Shown: one piece after another, positions 17,745 through 27,774 of the stretch
How the letters are laid out: each line of letters opens with the position of its first letter
How positions within the stretch are numbered: position 1 is the stretch's first letter
DNA from: Pseudomonas oryzicola
Lineage (GTDB): Bacteria > Pseudomonadota > Gammaproteobacteria > Pseudomonadales > Pseudomonadaceae
Assembly: GCF_014269185.2 (NCBI RefSeq)
Contig: NZ_JABWRZ020000002.1
Coordinates: 744,001-808,000, forward strand
DNA: 64,000 nt
Direction of reading: 5' to 3'
Notes under the pieces: generated by a model
What the model saw: only the letters and a program-made list of their open reading frames with translations
What the model was told of the DNA's origin: nothing
The model's database searches: none
Translations under genes and position numbers: made by a program

Positions 17745-18950
17745 TCAGCCCTTCACACACACCACCTGGCGCAGGGTGTGCACCACCTCCACCAGTTCCT
17801 GCTGCGCGCGCATCACCGCATCGATGTCCTTGTAGGCCATCGGGATCTCGTCAATCACCTCCTTGTCCTTGCGGCATTCCACATGCGCGGTGGCCCGGCG
17901 CTGGTCCTCCACGGTGAAGCGGCTCTTGGCCTTGGTCCGGCTCATCACCCGGCCGGCGCCATGGCTGCAGGAACAGAACGAATCCTCATTACCCAGCCCA
18001 CGCACGATGAAGCTCCTGGCCCCCATCGACCCAGGAATGATACCCAGCTGCCCTTTCTGCGCCGACACCGCGCCCTTGCGCGTCACCAGCACTTCGCGGC
18101 CAAAATGCTGCTCGCGCTGCACATAATTGTGGTGGCAGTTCACCGCTTCCAGGCTGGCCTCGAACGGTTTGCCCAGCACCTTGCGGGCTGCACCGACCAC
18201 CGCCAGCAGCATCAGCTCGCGGTTCTGCCGGGCGTAGTCCTGCGCCCACTCCACAGCTTCGACGTAGTCGGCGAAATGGCGGCTGCCTTCCTCGAAATAC
18301 GCCAGATCCTTGTCCGGCAGGTTGGCCAGGTGCTGGCGCATGTCGGCCTGGGCCAGTTCGATGAACAGGTTGCCAATGGCATTGCCCACACCCCGCGAGC
18401 CGCTGTGCAGCATGAACCAGACACGGTCGGCCTCGTCCAGGCAAACCTCGATGAAGTGGTTGCCACCGCCCAGCGTGCCCAGGTGATGGCGGTTATTGGT
18501 CATCTCCAGGCGCGGGTACTTGTCGGTAATGGCCTTGAAGCGCTCGGCCAGCCGCCCCCAGGCCTTGTCGGCCTGGGCCGGCACATCGGCCCAGGCACCC
18601 TGGTCACGTTTGCCGAACGTCTTGCCATGCGGCACCGCCTGCTCGATGGCGCTGCGCAGGCCGTGCAGATGGTCCGGCAGGTCGCGGGCGTGCAGCGAGG
18701 TGCGCGCAGCGATCATGCCGCAGCCGATGTCTACCCCTACCGCCGCGGGGATGATCGCGCCAACGGTGGGGATCACGCTGCCGATGGTCGAACCTTTGCC
18801 CAGGTGCACGTCCGGCATCACCGCCAGGTGCTTGAAGATGAACGGCATCCTGGCCGTATTGAGCAATTGCCGACGGGCGTCGTCTTCGACCGGCACGCCG
18901 TCGGTCCATAACTTGACCGGCTTGCCGCCGGCAACCTGGAGAATGTCCAT
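17745..18950 (-). CDS. rtcB: RNA-splicing ligase RtcB family protein
   Basis: RtcB joins RNA 2',3'-cyclic phosphate or 3'-phosphate ends to 5'-OH ends using GTP and Mn2+, repairing broken RNAs. Start at the ATG at 18950 (MDILQVAGGKPVKLW); an upstream ATG adds ten residues. In the 401-residue chain the Mn/guanylate motifs are clear: MPDVHLGKGSTIGSV, DIGCGMIA, GTLGGGNHFIEV, HSGSRGVG and, near the C-terminus, SCSHGAGRVMSR with the His that is guanylylated. The gene is alone: no rtcA, no archease and no sigma54 regulator rtcR are beside it, unlike the enterobacterial rtc operon. It is divergent from the FMN-riboswitch ribB. Confidence 0.93.
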   Translation of the reverse strand: MDILQVAGGKPVKLWTDGVPVEDDARRQLLNTARMPFIFKHLAVMPDVHLGKGSTIGSVIPTVGAIIPAAVGVDIGCGMIAARTSLHARDLPDHLHGLRSAIEQAVPHGKTFGKRDQGAWADVPAQADKAWGRLAERFKAITDKYPRLEMTNNRHHLGTLGGGNHFIEVCLDEADRVWFMLHSGSRGVGNAIGNLFIELAQADMRQHLANLPDKDLAYFEEGSRHFADYVEAVEWAQDYARQNRELMLLAVVGAARKVLGKPFEASLEAVNCHHNYVQREQHFGREVLVTRKGAVSAQKGQLGIIPGSMGARSFIVRGLGNEDSFCSCSHGAGRVMSRTKAKSRFTVEDQRRATAHVECRKDKEVIDEIPMAYKDIDAVMRAQQELVEVVHTLRQVVCVKG

Positions 18951-19047
18951 GGGGCTGTTCCTGAAAGGCCATGCCGGCATGATACCGCCAAAGGTCGCAG
19001 AGCCGTGGGTTGCCAGCGGGGTAGCAATGTGCTGTATGCTTGGCCGG

Positions 19048-19186
19048 TCTTCAGGGCGGGGTGAAAGTCCCCACCGGCGGTAAATCGAAAGATGAGCCCG
19101 CGAGCGCCCCGGCCATGCCGGGGGTCAGCAGATCTGGTGCAACTCCAGAGCCGACGGTCATAGTCCGGATGAAAGAAGGCGTCAGG
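19048..19186 (+). promoter_or_regulatory. FMN riboswitch (RFN element) controlling ribB
   Basis: The conserved RFN pattern is present in order: TCAGGGCGGGGTGAAAGTCC, CCACCGGCGGTAAAT, GAGCCCGCGAGCGCC, GGTCAGCAGATCTGGTG, ACTCCAGAGCCGACGGTCAT and AGTCCGGATGAAAGAAGG. High FMN should fold the aptamer and reduce ribB expression. A TATGCT box at 19035-19040 is a candidate -10. Confidence 0.97.
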
Positions 19187-19218
19187 CAGGGGCCATCCGG
19201 GCGCCCCTGCGCGCGCAT
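19187..19218 (+). terminator. Possible terminator / expression platform of the FMN riboswitch
   Basis: CAGGGGC...GCCCCTG can form a seven-pair stem right after the aptamer and is followed, after CGCGCGCA, by TTTTGTT. The run is imperfect, so control of translation instead of termination remains possible. Confidence 0.5.
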
Positions 19219-19264
19219 TTTGTTCGCCCCGAGACGTTCATCGATCATTCACGAGGAGCGTTTC

Positions 19265-19915
19265 ATGTCCACCCAGCACCACCTGCAATTCCCCAATGTT
19301 GCCGCCGCCATCGCCGCCTTCCAGGCCGGGCGCCCTGTACTGCTGCTCGACGATGACGACCGCGAGGACGAAGCGGACATCATTGCCGCCGCCGAGAACA
19401 TTTCACTGCAGACCATGGCCATGATGATTCGCGATTGCAGCGGCATCGTCTGCCTGTGCCTGGACGAAGCCACCGTCGACGAGCTGCAGCTGGCACCGAT
19501 GGTGCAGAACAACCAGGCCCGCCATGGCACCGGCTTCACCGTCACCATCGAGGCGGCTGAGGGGATCACCACCGGGGTTTCCGCCCAGGACCGCATCACC
19601 ACCATTGGCGCGGCACTGCGCTCTACCGCCGAGCAGCGCCATATCGTCAGCCCGGGCCATGTCTTCCCGTTGCGTGCGCGCAACGGCGGGGTGCTGACCC
19701 GCCGTGGGCACACCGAAGGTTCGGTGGACCTGGCGCGCCTGGCCGGCCTGCGCCCGGCGGCGGTGCTGTGCGAGCTGATGAACCCTGATGGCAGCATGGC
19801 CCGCGGCGAGCAGGTGGCGGTGTATGCGCGGCAGTACAATTTGCCGCTGCTGACCATCGAGGAACTGGCGCAGTACCGTGAAGCGATGCTGGAGCTGGAA
19901 GCCGAGCCAGCCTGA
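19265..19915 (+). CDS. ribB: 3,4-dihydroxy-2-butanone 4-phosphate synthase (stand-alone RibB)
   Basis: Converts ribulose 5-phosphate to the four-carbon unit used to make riboflavin. Start ATG at 19265 with GAGGAG upstream. The 216-residue protein has the whole single-domain enzyme: [19 protein letters not shown] with the acidic metal-binding residues, [70 protein letters not shown] and [13 protein letters not shown]. It sits behind an FMN riboswitch, so it is the feedback-controlled copy. A second RibB domain is present in ribBA at 27775-28866, making two copies in this window. Confidence 0.96.
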   Translation: MSTQHHLQFPNVAAAIAAFQAGRPVLLLDDDDREDEADIIAAAENISLQTMAMMIRDCSGIVCLCLDEATVDELQLAPMVQNNQARHGTGFTVTIEAAEGITTGVSAQDRITTIGAALRSTAEQRHIVSPGHVFPLRARNGGVLTRRGHTEGSVDLARLAGLRPAAVLCELMNPDGSMARGEQVAVYARQYNLPLLTIEELAQYREAMLELEAEPA

Positions 19916-20048
19916 CAGGTCACTTGGGGCCATTCGCGGGCGCGCCCGTGAATGCGCCTTGCAAGCAACCTGCTTGTCCCTGAAGTTTGCTCCCCCCGCC
20001 CCGCTCTGCTAGTGTCGCGCCGTTCTGAATGCCACCGAGACAGTCGCC

Positions 20049-20291
20049 ATGGCCCGCAAAAAAGCCTCCCTCGATTTCGAGCAATCCCTCGCAGACCTGC
20101 AAGCACTGGTCGAGCGCCTGGAGAACGGCGAATTGTCGCTGGAAGAATCGCTGGCCGCCTTCGAACAAGGCATCGCCCTGACCCGTGATTGCCAGAGCGC
20201 CCTGGCCCAGGCCGAGCAGAAGGTGCAGATCCTGCTGGAACGCGATGGCGAGCTGGCCGCCCAGCCCTTCGACGCGGAGCCGGAAGCATGA
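20049..20291 (+). CDS. xseB: Exodeoxyribonuclease VII small subunit
   Basis: XseB binds in several copies to XseA to form exonuclease VII, which degrades single-stranded DNA in repair. The 80-residue protein has the family signature [36 protein letters not shown], two helices. The stop overlaps the ispA start (ATGA), the usual xseB-ispA-dxs arrangement. XseA is encoded elsewhere. The 133 bases before it contain a small GCGGGCGCGCCCG hairpin, probably a REP fragment. Confidence 0.95.
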   Translation: MARKKASLDFEQSLADLQALVERLENGELSLEESLAAFEQGIALTRDCQSALAQAEQKVQILLERDGELAAQPFDAEPEA

Positions 20292-21175
20292 TCGGCACCT
20301 ACCAGGCCAGTTGCCAGGCGCGGGTCGACGCTGCACTCGAGCCGTTGTTCGTCGCCCCGACCCGGGAGCTCGAGCGCCTCTACGCCGCCATGCGCTACAG
20401 CGTGATGAACGGCGGCAAGCGCGTGCGCCCATTGCTGGTCTATGCCGCCTGCGAAGCCCTGGGGGCCCCGGCTGAACAGGCCAACGGCGCGGCCTGTGCG
20501 GTGGAACTCATCCACGCCTACTCGCTGGTGCATGACGACCTGCCGGCCATGGACGACGACGACCTGCGCCGGGGCCAGCCAACCACTCACAAGGCATTTG
20601 ACGAAGCCTGTGCCATCCTTGCCGGCGACGGTTTGCAGAGCCTGGCCTTCAGCGCCCTGCTCGACCCGCACCTGAGCCCGCAGGCCGACAGCACCCGCCT
20701 GGCCATGGTCCAGGCGCTGGCCAAGGCCGCCGGCCCGGCAGGCATGGTCGGCGGCCAGGCCATCGACCTCGGCTCGGTGGGCCTGAAGCTGGACCAGCAG
20801 GCGCTGGAATTCATGCACCGGCACAAGACCGGTGCGCTGATCGAAGCCAGCGTGCGCCTGGGTGCCCTGGCCAGCGCCCGCGCCGCACAGACGCAACTGG
20901 ATGCCTTGCAGGCCTATGCCCAGGCCATCGGCCTGGCGTTCCAGGTGCAGGACGACATCCTCGACGTGGAAAGCGACACCGCCACCCTAGGCAAGCGCCA
21001 GGGCGCCGACATCGCCCGCGACAAGCCGACCTACCCGGCGCTGCTGGGTCTGGAAGCGGCCAAGGCCTATGCAGTCGAACTGCGCGACCAGGCGCTGGTC
21101 GCACTGGATGGTTTTGGCGAAAAAGCCGAGCCGCTGCGGGCCTTGGCGCGCTACATCGTCGAACGCCGCAACTGA
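20288..21175 (+). CDS. ispA: Farnesyl diphosphate synthase
   Basis: Condenses IPP with DMAPP and GPP to farnesyl diphosphate for quinones, undecaprenyl phosphate and other isoprenoids. The 295-residue cytosolic enzyme shows both aspartate-rich motifs, [15 protein letters not shown] and [13 protein letters not shown], plus the IPP-binding [12 protein letters not shown] near residue 40. The ATG at 20288 overlaps the xseB stop. Followed by dxs after about 107 bases that contain a GGGGCCGC/GCGGCCCC hairpin and a TACAAT box at 21234-21239. Confidence 0.97.
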   Translation: MIGTYQASCQARVDAALEPLFVAPTRELERLYAAMRYSVMNGGKRVRPLLVYAACEALGAPAEQANGAACAVELIHAYSLVHDDLPAMDDDDLRRGQPTTHKAFDEACAILAGDGLQSLAFSALLDPHLSPQADSTRLAMVQALAKAAGPAGMVGGQAIDLGSVGLKLDQQALEFMHRHKTGALIEASVRLGALASARAAQTQLDALQAYAQAIGLAFQVQDDILDVESDTATLGKRQGADIARDKPTYPALLGLEAAKAYAVELRDQALVALDGFGEKAEPLRALARYIVERRN

Positions 21176-21282
21176 TTTGACTGGGGCCGCTACGCGGCCC
21201 CATGCGACACCCGTCTGAATGGGCAGTATTTCCTACAATGGGGTAAACTGCCGCGTCTTACACACCTATAACGACTCGCCTG

Positions 21283-23178
21283 ATGCCCACGACGTTTCAA
21301 GAGATCCCCCGCGAACGCCCGGTCACGCCGTTGCTCGACCGCGCTGACACGCCTGCCGGCCTGCGCCGGCTGGCCGAAGCCGACCTGGAGACCCTGGCCG
21401 ACGAACTGCGCCAGGAACTGCTCTACACCGTGGGCCAGACCGGTGGGCATTTTGGTGCCGGCCTGGGCGTCATCGAGCTGACCATCGCCCTGCACTACGT
21501 CTTCGACACCCCGGACGACCGGCTGGTGTGGGACGTCGGCCACCAGGCCTACCCGCACAAGATCCTCACCGGGCGTCGCAAGCGCATGCTCAGCCTGCGC
21601 CAGAAAGACGGCATCGCCGCCTTCCCACGCCGCAGCGAGAGCGAGTACGACACCTTCGGCGTCGGCCATTCCAGCACCTCGATCAGCGCCGCGCTGGGCA
21701 TGGCCATTGCCGCTCGCCTGCAAAACAGCGCTCGCAAATCGATTGCGGTGATTGGTGATGGCGCGCTGACAGCCGGCATGGCCTTCGAGGCGTTGAACCA
21801 CGCCCAGGAAGTCAACGCCGACATGCTGGTGATCCTCAACGACAACGACATGTCGATTTCGCGCAATGTCGGCGGTCTGTCCAACTACCTGGCCAAGATC
21901 CTCTCCAGCCGCACCTACGCGAGCATGCGCGAAGGCAGCAAGAAAGTGCTGTCGCGCCTGCCAGGCGCCTGGGAAATCGCCCGCCGTACCGAGGAGTACG
22001 CCAAGGGCATGCTGGTGCCGGGCACGCTGTTCGAAGAGCTGGGCTGGAACTACATCGGCCCGATCGACGGCCATGACCTGCCAACCATGATCGCCACCCT
22101 GCGCAACATGCGTGACCTCAAGGGCCCGCAGTTCCTGCACGTGGTCACCAAGAAGGGCAAGGGCTTCGCCCCGGCCGAACTCGACCCGATCGGCTATCAC
22201 GCCATTACCAAGCTGGAACCGGCGGACAAGCCCGCAGCGCCGAAAAAAGCCAGCGGCCCCAAGTATTCCGCCGTGTTCGGCCAGTGGCTGTGCGACATGG
22301 CCGCTGCCGACAATCGCCTGGTGGGCATTACCCCGGCGATGAAGGAAGGTTCCGACCTGGTCGCTTTCAGCGAACGCTACCCGGAGCGCTACTTCGACGT
22401 GGCGATTGCCGAACAGCATGCCGTGACCCTGGCGGCCGGCATGGCTTGCGAGGGCAGCAAGCCGGTGGTGGCGATCTATTCCACCTTCCTGCAGCGCGCC
22501 TATGACCAACTGATCCACGATGTGGCGGTGCAGAACCTCGACGTACTGTTCGCCATTGACCGCGCCGGCCTGGTCGGCGAAGACGGCCCTACCCACGCAG
22601 GCAGCTATGACCTGTCCTACCTGCGCTGTATCCCCGGCATGCTGGTGATGACCCCGAGCGACGAGAACGAACTGCGCAAGATGCTCAGCACCGGCCACCT
22701 GTACAACGGCCCGGCGGCGGTGCGCTACCCGCGCGGTACCGGCCCCAATGCACCGATCAGCGGTGACCTGGAACCGCTGGAGATCGGCAAGGGCGTAGTG
22801 CGTCGCCAGGGCGCGAAAGTCGCCTTGCTGGTGTTTGGCGTGCAGCTGGCCGAAGCCATGCAAGTGGCTGAGCAAATCAACGCCACGGTGGTCGACATGC
22901 GCTTCGTCAAGCCGCTGGACGAGGCGCTGGTGCTGGAACTGGCCGCTAGCCATGAACTGCTGGTGACCATCGAAGAGAACGCCATCATGGGCGGTGCGGG
23001 TGCAGCGGTGGGCGAGTTCCTGGCCAACGAGGCGGTCGTGAAACCGCTGCTGCATCTGGGGCTGCCGGACATCTATGTCGAGCATGCCAAGCCCGCGCAA
23101 ATGCTGGCTGAATGCGGGCTGGATGCCGCCGGAATCGAGGCTTCGGTGAAGGCTCGAATGGCCAGGCTCGGGCTGTAA
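21283..23178 (+). CDS. dxs: 1-deoxy-D-xylulose 5-phosphate synthase
   Basis: First enzyme of the MEP isoprenoid route: pyruvate plus glyceraldehyde 3-phosphate to DXP, thiamine diphosphate dependent; DXP also feeds thiamine and pyridoxal synthesis. The 631-residue length is standard. Seen in order: [28 protein letters not shown], the ThDP motif [17 protein letters not shown] with NDNDMSIS, the transketolase centre [19 protein letters not shown], and the C-terminal domain with [15 protein letters not shown]. It closes the xseB-ispA-dxs group and is followed by a single REP. Confidence 0.98.
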   Translation: MPTTFQEIPRERPVTPLLDRADTPAGLRRLAEADLETLADELRQELLYTVGQTGGHFGAGLGVIELTIALHYVFDTPDDRLVWDVGHQAYPHKILTGRRKRMLSLRQKDGIAAFPRRSESEYDTFGVGHSSTSISAALGMAIAARLQNSARKSIAVIGDGALTAGMAFEALNHAQEVNADMLVILNDNDMSISRNVGGLSNYLAKILSSRTYASMREGSKKVLSRLPGAWEIARRTEEYAKGMLVPGTLFEELGWNYIGPIDGHDLPTMIATLRNMRDLKGPQFLHVVTKKGKGFAPAELDPIGYHAITKLEPADKPAAPKKASGPKYSAVFGQWLCDMAAADNRLVGITPAMKEGSDLVAFSERYPERYFDVAIAEQHAVTLAAGMACEGSKPVVAIYSTFLQRAYDQLIHDVAVQNLDVLFAIDRAGLVGEDGPTHAGSYDLSYLRCIPGMLVMTPSDENELRKMLSTGHLYNGPAAVRYPRGTGPNAPISGDLEPLEIGKGVVRRQGAKVALLVFGVQLAEAMQVAEQINATVVDMRFVKPLDEALVLELAASHELLVTIEENAIMGGAGAAVGEFLANEAVVKPLLHLGLPDIYVEHAKPAQMLAECGLDAAGIEASVKARMARLGL

Positions 23179-23182
23179 TCCC

Positions 23183-23229
23183 TGGGGCCGCTTTGCGGCC
23201 CATCGCGACGCAAGCCCGCTCCTGCAGGT
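23183..23229. repeat. Single REP element after dxs
   Basis: GGGGCCGCTTTGCGGCCC with the flanking ATCGCGACGCAAGCCCGCTCCTG belongs to the same REP class as the pair inside the sigma54 regulator gene. Confidence 0.75.
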
Positions 23230-23287
23230 CGAACTGCGCCCCTGGCGTTGGACAAATGATCCAACCTCAAGGGTCGGGCAGCAGGCG

Positions 23288-23707
23288 TCAGCCGAGCTGG
23301 CGCGGAATGCGATAGAGGTAGAGCACCACCACGGTGGACAACGCCAGCAGGATCTGCGGCACCGCCTCCAGACCGACCAGCACCGACAGCGCGGCGACCC
23401 AGGCGGGGAAGCAGGCATACAGCATGGCCAGGCGCCGTACCCGCGCCAACTCGATCCAGGCGGCAGGCTCTTCGCCAGTACCCAGCACCCGGGATGTGGC
23501 AATCAACGCACGCTTGTAGGCTGCGAAGCGCGGCAGGCTGAGGAACATGGTCGCCGCGCCACCAATGAACAACGGCATGGCCAGCACCGGCACCAGCGCA
23601 TCACCACCGCCAAACGCCCAGGCCATGACCGGCAGCGGCACCAGGCCCACCGCCAGGTATTGCCACCAGGCCAGCGCCAGGCGCCGCTTGACCTCGGCGC
23701 GCGTCAC
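23288..23707 (-). CDS. Small four-helix inner-membrane protein of unknown function
   Basis: A 139-residue protein with four predicted membrane segments: [58 protein letters not shown] and [14 protein letters not shown], separated by Arg-rich loops. I do not recognise a named family. The start overlaps the ribA stop by four bases, so it is cotranslated with ribA, and it ends near the dxs REP. The coupling to ribA may be only positional. Confidence 0.7.
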   Translation of the reverse strand: MTRAEVKRRLALAWWQYLAVGLVPLPVMAWAFGGGDALVPVLAMPLFIGGAATMFLSLPRFAAYKRALIATSRVLGTGEEPAAWIELARVRRLAMLYACFPAWVAALSVLVGLEAVPQILLALSTVVVLYLYRIPRQLG

Positions 23708-24321
23708 GCCTGGGGCACCTCGCCCTGGTGCTCATTACCCAGCATGTGACCGAGCTTGCCGGCCTTGGTCGCCAGGTAGTAGCGGTTGTGCGGGTTGTGC
23801 CCGGTGTGCAGCGGCACGCGCTCGGCGACGACGATGTTCATGTCGGTCAGGGCTTTGACCTTGCGCGGGTTGTTGGTCATCAGACGCAGCGACTTCACGC
23901 CCAGATGCTCCAGCATCGGCAGGCACATGGCGTAGTCGCGCTGGTCGGCGGCGAAGCCCAGGCGCTCGTTGGCCTCGACGGTATCGGCGCCGCCATCCTG
24001 CAGTTCATAGGCGCGGATCTTGTTCAGCAGGCCGATACCACGGCCTTCCTGGCGCAGGTACAGCAGCACGCCGCGGCCCTCGCGGGCGATGGCCTGCAAC
24101 GCCGCTTCCAGTTGCGAGCCACAGTCACAGCGCTGGCTGAACAGGGCATCGCCGGTCAGGCACTCGGAGTGCAGGCGCCCTAGCACCGGCTGGCCGTCCG
24201 CGATGTCTCCCAGGCTGAGCACCACATGCTCACGCCCGGTGGCTTCGTCGAGGAAACCATGCATGGTGAAGGTCGCGAAGGGAGTCGGGAGTTTAGAGGC
24301 GGCAACAAAGACGACGGGCAC
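23704..24321 (-). CDS. ribA: GTP cyclohydrolase II
   Basis: Opens GTP to the first riboflavin intermediate, releasing formate and pyrophosphate. The start is the GTG at 24321, with AGGAG eight bases upstream, giving 205 residues, the normal length. Zinc ligands Cys54, Cys65 and Cys67 are present in [18 protein letters not shown]; the catalytic [15 protein letters not shown] and the GTP-binding LMTNNPRKV segment are intact. This is the only complete GTP cyclohydrolase II here, because the corresponding domain of RibBA lacks the zinc cysteines. Confidence 0.96.
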   Translation of the reverse strand: MPVVFVAASKLPTPFATFTMHGFLDEATGREHVVLSLGDIADGQPVLGRLHSECLTGDALFSQRCDCGSQLEAALQAIAREGRGVLLYLRQEGRGIGLLNKIRAYELQDGGADTVEANERLGFAADQRDYAMCLPMLEHLGVKSLRLMTNNPRKVKALTDMNIVVAERVPLHTGHNPHNRYYLATKAGKLGHMLGNEHQGEVPQA

Positions 24322-24472
24322 GTTGTGCTCCTGGAATAAGTAGGAAATTTCTCGTGGGCCGATTGTATCAGCAGGTCGAGGGCTGTGCGCTGGCTGAATA
24401 CCGTGGGGTAAGATCGAAAAGTTCGATGCTTGGCAGAGAGCAGCCATGATGCTGAGCCGCTCTGCTTCGGCG

Positions 24473-25210
24473 CTATTGCGGCCTGCTACCCGGACCGAAC
24501 GGATACGGCTGCTGCCAGCGTTCGAAAATCGGTTTCAGTTCGCCGCTGCGCACCAGCTCGGCCATGCGCTTGTCGAACAGGTCACGCAGGGCCTTGGCCT
24601 GGTCGTTGCGGGCAAAGGCCAGGTACAGCGGCAGTTCGGCGATGTGGGTGCGGCGGAAACGCTCAGGCTGGGAAGCCTGGCCAAGCACGTTATCGATTTC
24701 GGCAGCCGCATCGATATAGAAGTCCACCCGGTCATGTTCGAGCATCGGCAGGATGCTTTCGCGGCGCTGCACTTCGCGAGAATCCTGCACATTGGGCAGG
24801 TAGCTGCCGAAGTCGTAGCCACGCACCCAGGCCAGACGGTACTGACCGATGTTATCCAGGGCAGGTACGGGCTTGCTCGCCAGGCCCAGCGCGTAGATGT
24901 GGTCCATGTCGAAGTGCCAGCGCGGATACAGGTTGTCAGCGTTCTCTTCCTTGTACGAGCCCACCCAGGCATCCGCCTCGCCACGTTTGACCAGCCCGAC
25001 CGCACGGCTATAAGGCACGGCCTGGGTCACCACCTTGACCCCGGCTGGCTCGAATACCTGGCGCAGCACATCCCAGGCCACCCCGCTGCCGTCGGCGTTG
25101 GTGTAGTCGCGCCACTCCTCGCTGACCAGGTGGATTTGACTGGGTACGCCTTCGGCAGCCGCTACCCATGGGGCAAGGCTGAGCAGCATGGCCAGCAGCA
25201 GTGCCGTCAA
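24473..25210 (-). CDS. Periplasmic solute-binding-like protein (SBP family 3)
   Basis: The mature chain of about 225 residues looks like a family 3 solute-binding protein: [54 protein letters not shown], a hinge region, and [26 protein letters not shown] at the end. No ABC permease or ATPase is adjacent, so it may be an orphan binder. The start is unclear: the reported TTG at 25210 gives a hydrophobic leader; the ATG at 25189 shortens it; an in-frame CTG at 25225 overlapping the pgpA stop would give the best signal peptide ([15 protein letters not shown]). Ligand unknown, probably an amino acid. Confidence 0.75.
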   Translation of the reverse strand: MTALLLAMLLSLAPWVAAAEGVPSQIHLVSEEWRDYTNADGSGVAWDVLRQVFEPAGVKVVTQAVPYSRAVGLVKRGEADAWVGSYKEENADNLYPRWHFDMDHIYALGLASKPVPALDNIGQYRLAWVRGYDFGSYLPNVQDSREVQRRESILPMLEHDRVDFYIDAAAEIDNVLGQASQPERFRRTHIAELPLYLAFARNDQAKALRDLFDKRMAELVRSGELKPIFERWQQPYPFGPGSRPQ

Positions 25211-25221
25211 AAGCCGCTGAA

Positions 25222-25725
25222 TCAGGCAACCGCCCACACCAGCACCTGCATGCCCAGCCAGGCGAAAACACCGGCCAGGATATCGTCGAGCATGATCCCG
25301 ACACCCCCGTGCACGTGGCGGTCGACCCAGCGGATCGGCCACGGCTTGAGGATGTCGAAGAAGCGGAACATCAGGAACCCAGCCAGCAACCATTGCCAGC
25401 CTTCCGGCACCAGCCAGAGGGTTATCCACATGCCGACGATTTCGTCCCAGACGATGCCTTCATGGTCATGCACACGCAGGTCAGTGGCGACCTTGCCGCA
25501 CAGCCAGAAACCGAACAGCATGCTCACGCCGAGCAGCAGCCAGTAGCCCCAGTCGGGCAGCATCTGCCACAGCGGGATGAACGGGATAGCGACCAGCGAT
25601 CCCCAGGTACCCGGGGCCTTGGGCAAGGTGCCGGAGCCGAAGCCGAAGGCAATGAAGTGCCACGGGTTGCGCCAGACCGAAGGCGGAACGAACTCCGCAG
25701 GCACCTGGTTGGGGTGATCGGTCAC
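25222..25725 (-). CDS. pgpA: Phosphatidylglycerophosphatase A
   Basis: Inner-membrane lipid phosphatase making phosphatidylglycerol from its phosphate. The 167-residue protein has GSGTLPKAPGTWGSLVAIPF, KVATDLRVHDHEGIVWDEIVGMW and FFDILKPWPIRWVDRHVHGGVGIMLDD, the conserved PgpA acidic and glycine motifs, with four hydrophobic segments. It overlaps thiL by four bases, the standard ribH-nusB-thiL-pgpA order in gammaproteobacteria. Confidence 0.96.
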   Translation of the reverse strand: MTDHPNQVPAEFVPPSVWRNPWHFIAFGFGSGTLPKAPGTWGSLVAIPFIPLWQMLPDWGYWLLLGVSMLFGFWLCGKVATDLRVHDHEGIVWDEIVGMWITLWLVPEGWQWLLAGFLMFRFFDILKPWPIRWVDRHVHGGVGIMLDDILAGVFAWLGMQVLVWAVA

Positions 25726-26690
25726 GGTGTCTCCCTGAAATGTTGATAGCCGCGTTGCGCGGGGGTGATGTCCAGGCCCTGCGCGTCGCGCAAGGTCACA
25801 CCCTGCCCTTCGACCACGCGGCCAATGACATGTACTTCGATGAAACCCAGAGCCGTCAGGGGCGCAAGTGCTTCACGCGGCAGGGTAAAGGCCAGCACGT
25901 AATCATCGCCTCCGCTAAGCGCCGCCTGCAGCGCGGCCTCGCGACCAAGTAGTGCCTCCACATCAGCAGACACTGGTACCTGAGCCAGGTTCACCTCGAT
26001 GGCGACACCGGATGCCTTGGCGATATGGCCACAATCGGCGAGCAGGCCGTCGGAGATGTCCAGCGCAGCCGTAGCGCGGCCTCGCAGCCACGTGCCGAGG
26101 GTCAACTGCGGCATCGGCGCCCAGTAATGGCGCAGCAGCGGCTTGGCCTGCTCGGCAGGCGCCTGTCGCTCACCCAGCACCAGCGGCAACGCACCGGCAG
26201 CCTTGCCCAGCACACCGCCAACGCACAGCAGGTCGCCTGGTCGCGCGCCACTGCGGCGTAAGGCCTGGCCAACGGGCACTCGGCCGAACACGGTAACGGT
26301 TATGCTCAACGGACCACGGGTGGTGTCGCCGCCGATCAAGCTCATGCGGCAACGGTGGGCCATGCGGCTCAGGCCGTTGGCGTAAGCCTCGAGCCAGTCG
26401 GGGCCGACGTCGGGCAAGGTCAACGCAAGGGTGAAGCCTATGGCAGTCGCGCCCATGGCCGCCAGGTCACTGGCCGCCACGGCCAACGACCGTTGCCCCA
26501 GCAGAAGCGGATCGCAAACCGTGGGGAAATGCACCCCGGCGACCAGGGTGTCGGTGGACACCGCCAGTTGCTCGCCAGGGGGAAGGTCCAGCAGGGCACA
26601 GTCGTCGCCGATACCCAGCGCCACGCCCTCGCCACCTTGCGCACAAGGCGCGGCGGCGAAGTAATGGTTGATCAGTTCGAACTCACCCAT
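25722..26690 (-). CDS. thiL: Thiamine-monophosphate kinase
   Basis: Phosphorylates thiamine monophosphate to the active diphosphate in the cytosol. The 322-residue protein shows the PurM-like fold: GIGDDCALLD near residue 27, VSTDTLVAGVHF, the SLIGGDTTRGPLSITVTVFG substrate loop, ALDISDGLLADCGHIA and SGGDDYVLAFTLP. Length is usual. It sits between nusB (18 bases upstream) and pgpA. The product is the cofactor needed by Dxs, also encoded in the window. Confidence 0.96.
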   Translation of the reverse strand: MGEFELINHYFAAAPCAQGGEGVALGIGDDCALLDLPPGEQLAVSTDTLVAGVHFPTVCDPLLLGQRSLAVAASDLAAMGATAIGFTLALTLPDVGPDWLEAYANGLSRMAHRCRMSLIGGDTTRGPLSITVTVFGRVPVGQALRRSGARPGDLLCVGGVLGKAAGALPLVLGERQAPAEQAKPLLRHYWAPMPQLTLGTWLRGRATAALDISDGLLADCGHIAKASGVAIEVNLAQVPVSADVEALLGREAALQAALSGGDDYVLAFTLPREALAPLTALGFIEVHVIGRVVEGQGVTLRDAQGLDITPAQRGYQHFRETP

Positions 26691-26708
26691 GGGCTAGCCG
26701 CGCCAGGA

Positions 26709-27209
26709 TCAGCGCTTGTTCGCCTTGACTTCTGCTTCGCGCAGGTTCGGCGCCAGCTTGTCCAGCACACCGTTGACGAACTTGTGACCGTCGGTGGCAC
26801 CGAAGACCTTGGCCAGCTCGACACCCTCGTTGATCACCACGCGGTACGGTACGTCGACGCGCTTGATGAACTCCCAGGTGGACAGGCGCAGCACGGCCAG
26901 CTCGACCGGGTCGAGCTCTTCCAGTGGCAGGTCCAGGCAGGGCTTCAGGGCGCTGTCGATTTCGCTCTTGATCGCCGGGACCCCATGCAGGATCTCGCGG
27001 AAATAAGCGCCATCAACATCGGAAAAATCGTTATCGACCCGGAATTGCGCTTCGATCTCGTTCAGCGAATGCTGCGCCATGTGCCACTGGTACAGCGCCT
27101 GGGTCGCGAGCTTGCGGGCTTCGCGACGCTTGGCGCTCTTCGACGGCTTGCCGGCATCCGCAGGTTTTGGATCGCGCGGGTTGAAACGATCGCTTTCGTC
27201 GCTAATCAC
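26709..27209 (-). CDS. nusB: Transcription antitermination factor NusB
   Basis: NusB with NusE (S10) binds boxA and keeps RNA polymerase from stopping in rRNA operons. The 166-residue protein has a charged N-terminal tail (about residues 1-25) and the all-helical core [44 protein letters not shown] and the C-terminal [29 protein letters not shown]. It overlaps the ribH stop by four bases. Confidence 0.97.
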   Translation of the reverse strand: MISDESDRFNPRDPKPADAGKPSKSAKRREARKLATQALYQWHMAQHSLNEIEAQFRVDNDFSDVDGAYFREILHGVPAIKSEIDSALKPCLDLPLEELDPVELAVLRLSTWEFIKRVDVPYRVVINEGVELAKVFGATDGHKFVNGVLDKLAPNLREAEVKANKR

Positions 27210-27682
27210 TTGGCCTCCAACTGCGCCAGCAGGCTGACCATTTCCAGAGCGGACAGGGCAGCTTCAGCACCTTTGTTACCGGCCTTGGTGCCGGAACGCT
27301 CGATGGCTTGCTCGATGGAGTCGACGGTCAGCACGCCGAAGGCCACCGGAACACCGAACTCCATGGACACCTGGGCCAGGCCCTTGGTGCATTCGCCCGC
27401 CACGTATTCGAAGTGCGGGGTACCGCCACGGATCACTGCGCCCAGGGCGATGATCGCGTCGTAGGCGCCTTGCTGGGCGACTTTCTGTGCCACCAGCGGG
27501 ATTTCGAACGCGCCCGGGGCACGGATGATGGTGATGTCGCTTTCGCTGACACCGTGGCGTACCAGGGCATCAACGGCACCGCTTACCAGGCTTTCGACAA
27601 CGAAGCTGTTGAAGCGGCCAACCACCAAAGCATAGCGACCTTTGGGGGCGATGAAGGTACCTTCGATGGTCTTCAGGGTCAT
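27206..27682 (-). CDS. ribH: 6,7-dimethyl-8-ribityllumazine synthase
   Basis: Penultimate enzyme of riboflavin synthesis; joins the ribitylaminouracil with the butanone phosphate. The 158-residue protein has [52 protein letters not shown] with the catalytic His, and [24 protein letters not shown]. Such proteins assemble as pentamers or 60-mers. It lies between ribBA and nusB; the 92-base gap to ribBA has no clear terminator. Confidence 0.97.
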   Translation of the reverse strand: MTLKTIEGTFIAPKGRYALVVGRFNSFVVESLVSGAVDALVRHGVSESDITIIRAPGAFEIPLVAQKVAQQGAYDAIIALGAVIRGGTPHFEYVAGECTKGLAQVSMEFGVPVAFGVLTVDSIEQAIERSGTKAGNKGAEAALSALEMVSLLAQLEAK

Positions 27683-27774
27683 TCCGATATTCTCATCTTC
27701 AAGAGCGAGGCCGCTTGCTGGCGGCCTCGACAGGGGTATGGACTCGAGCTGGAGGGCGCAAATGCCGCCTCAAG

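Noticed and set aside
21190..23502. 770-codon minus-strand open frame opposite dxs
   Set aside because: Antisense shadow of dxs; no domain visible.
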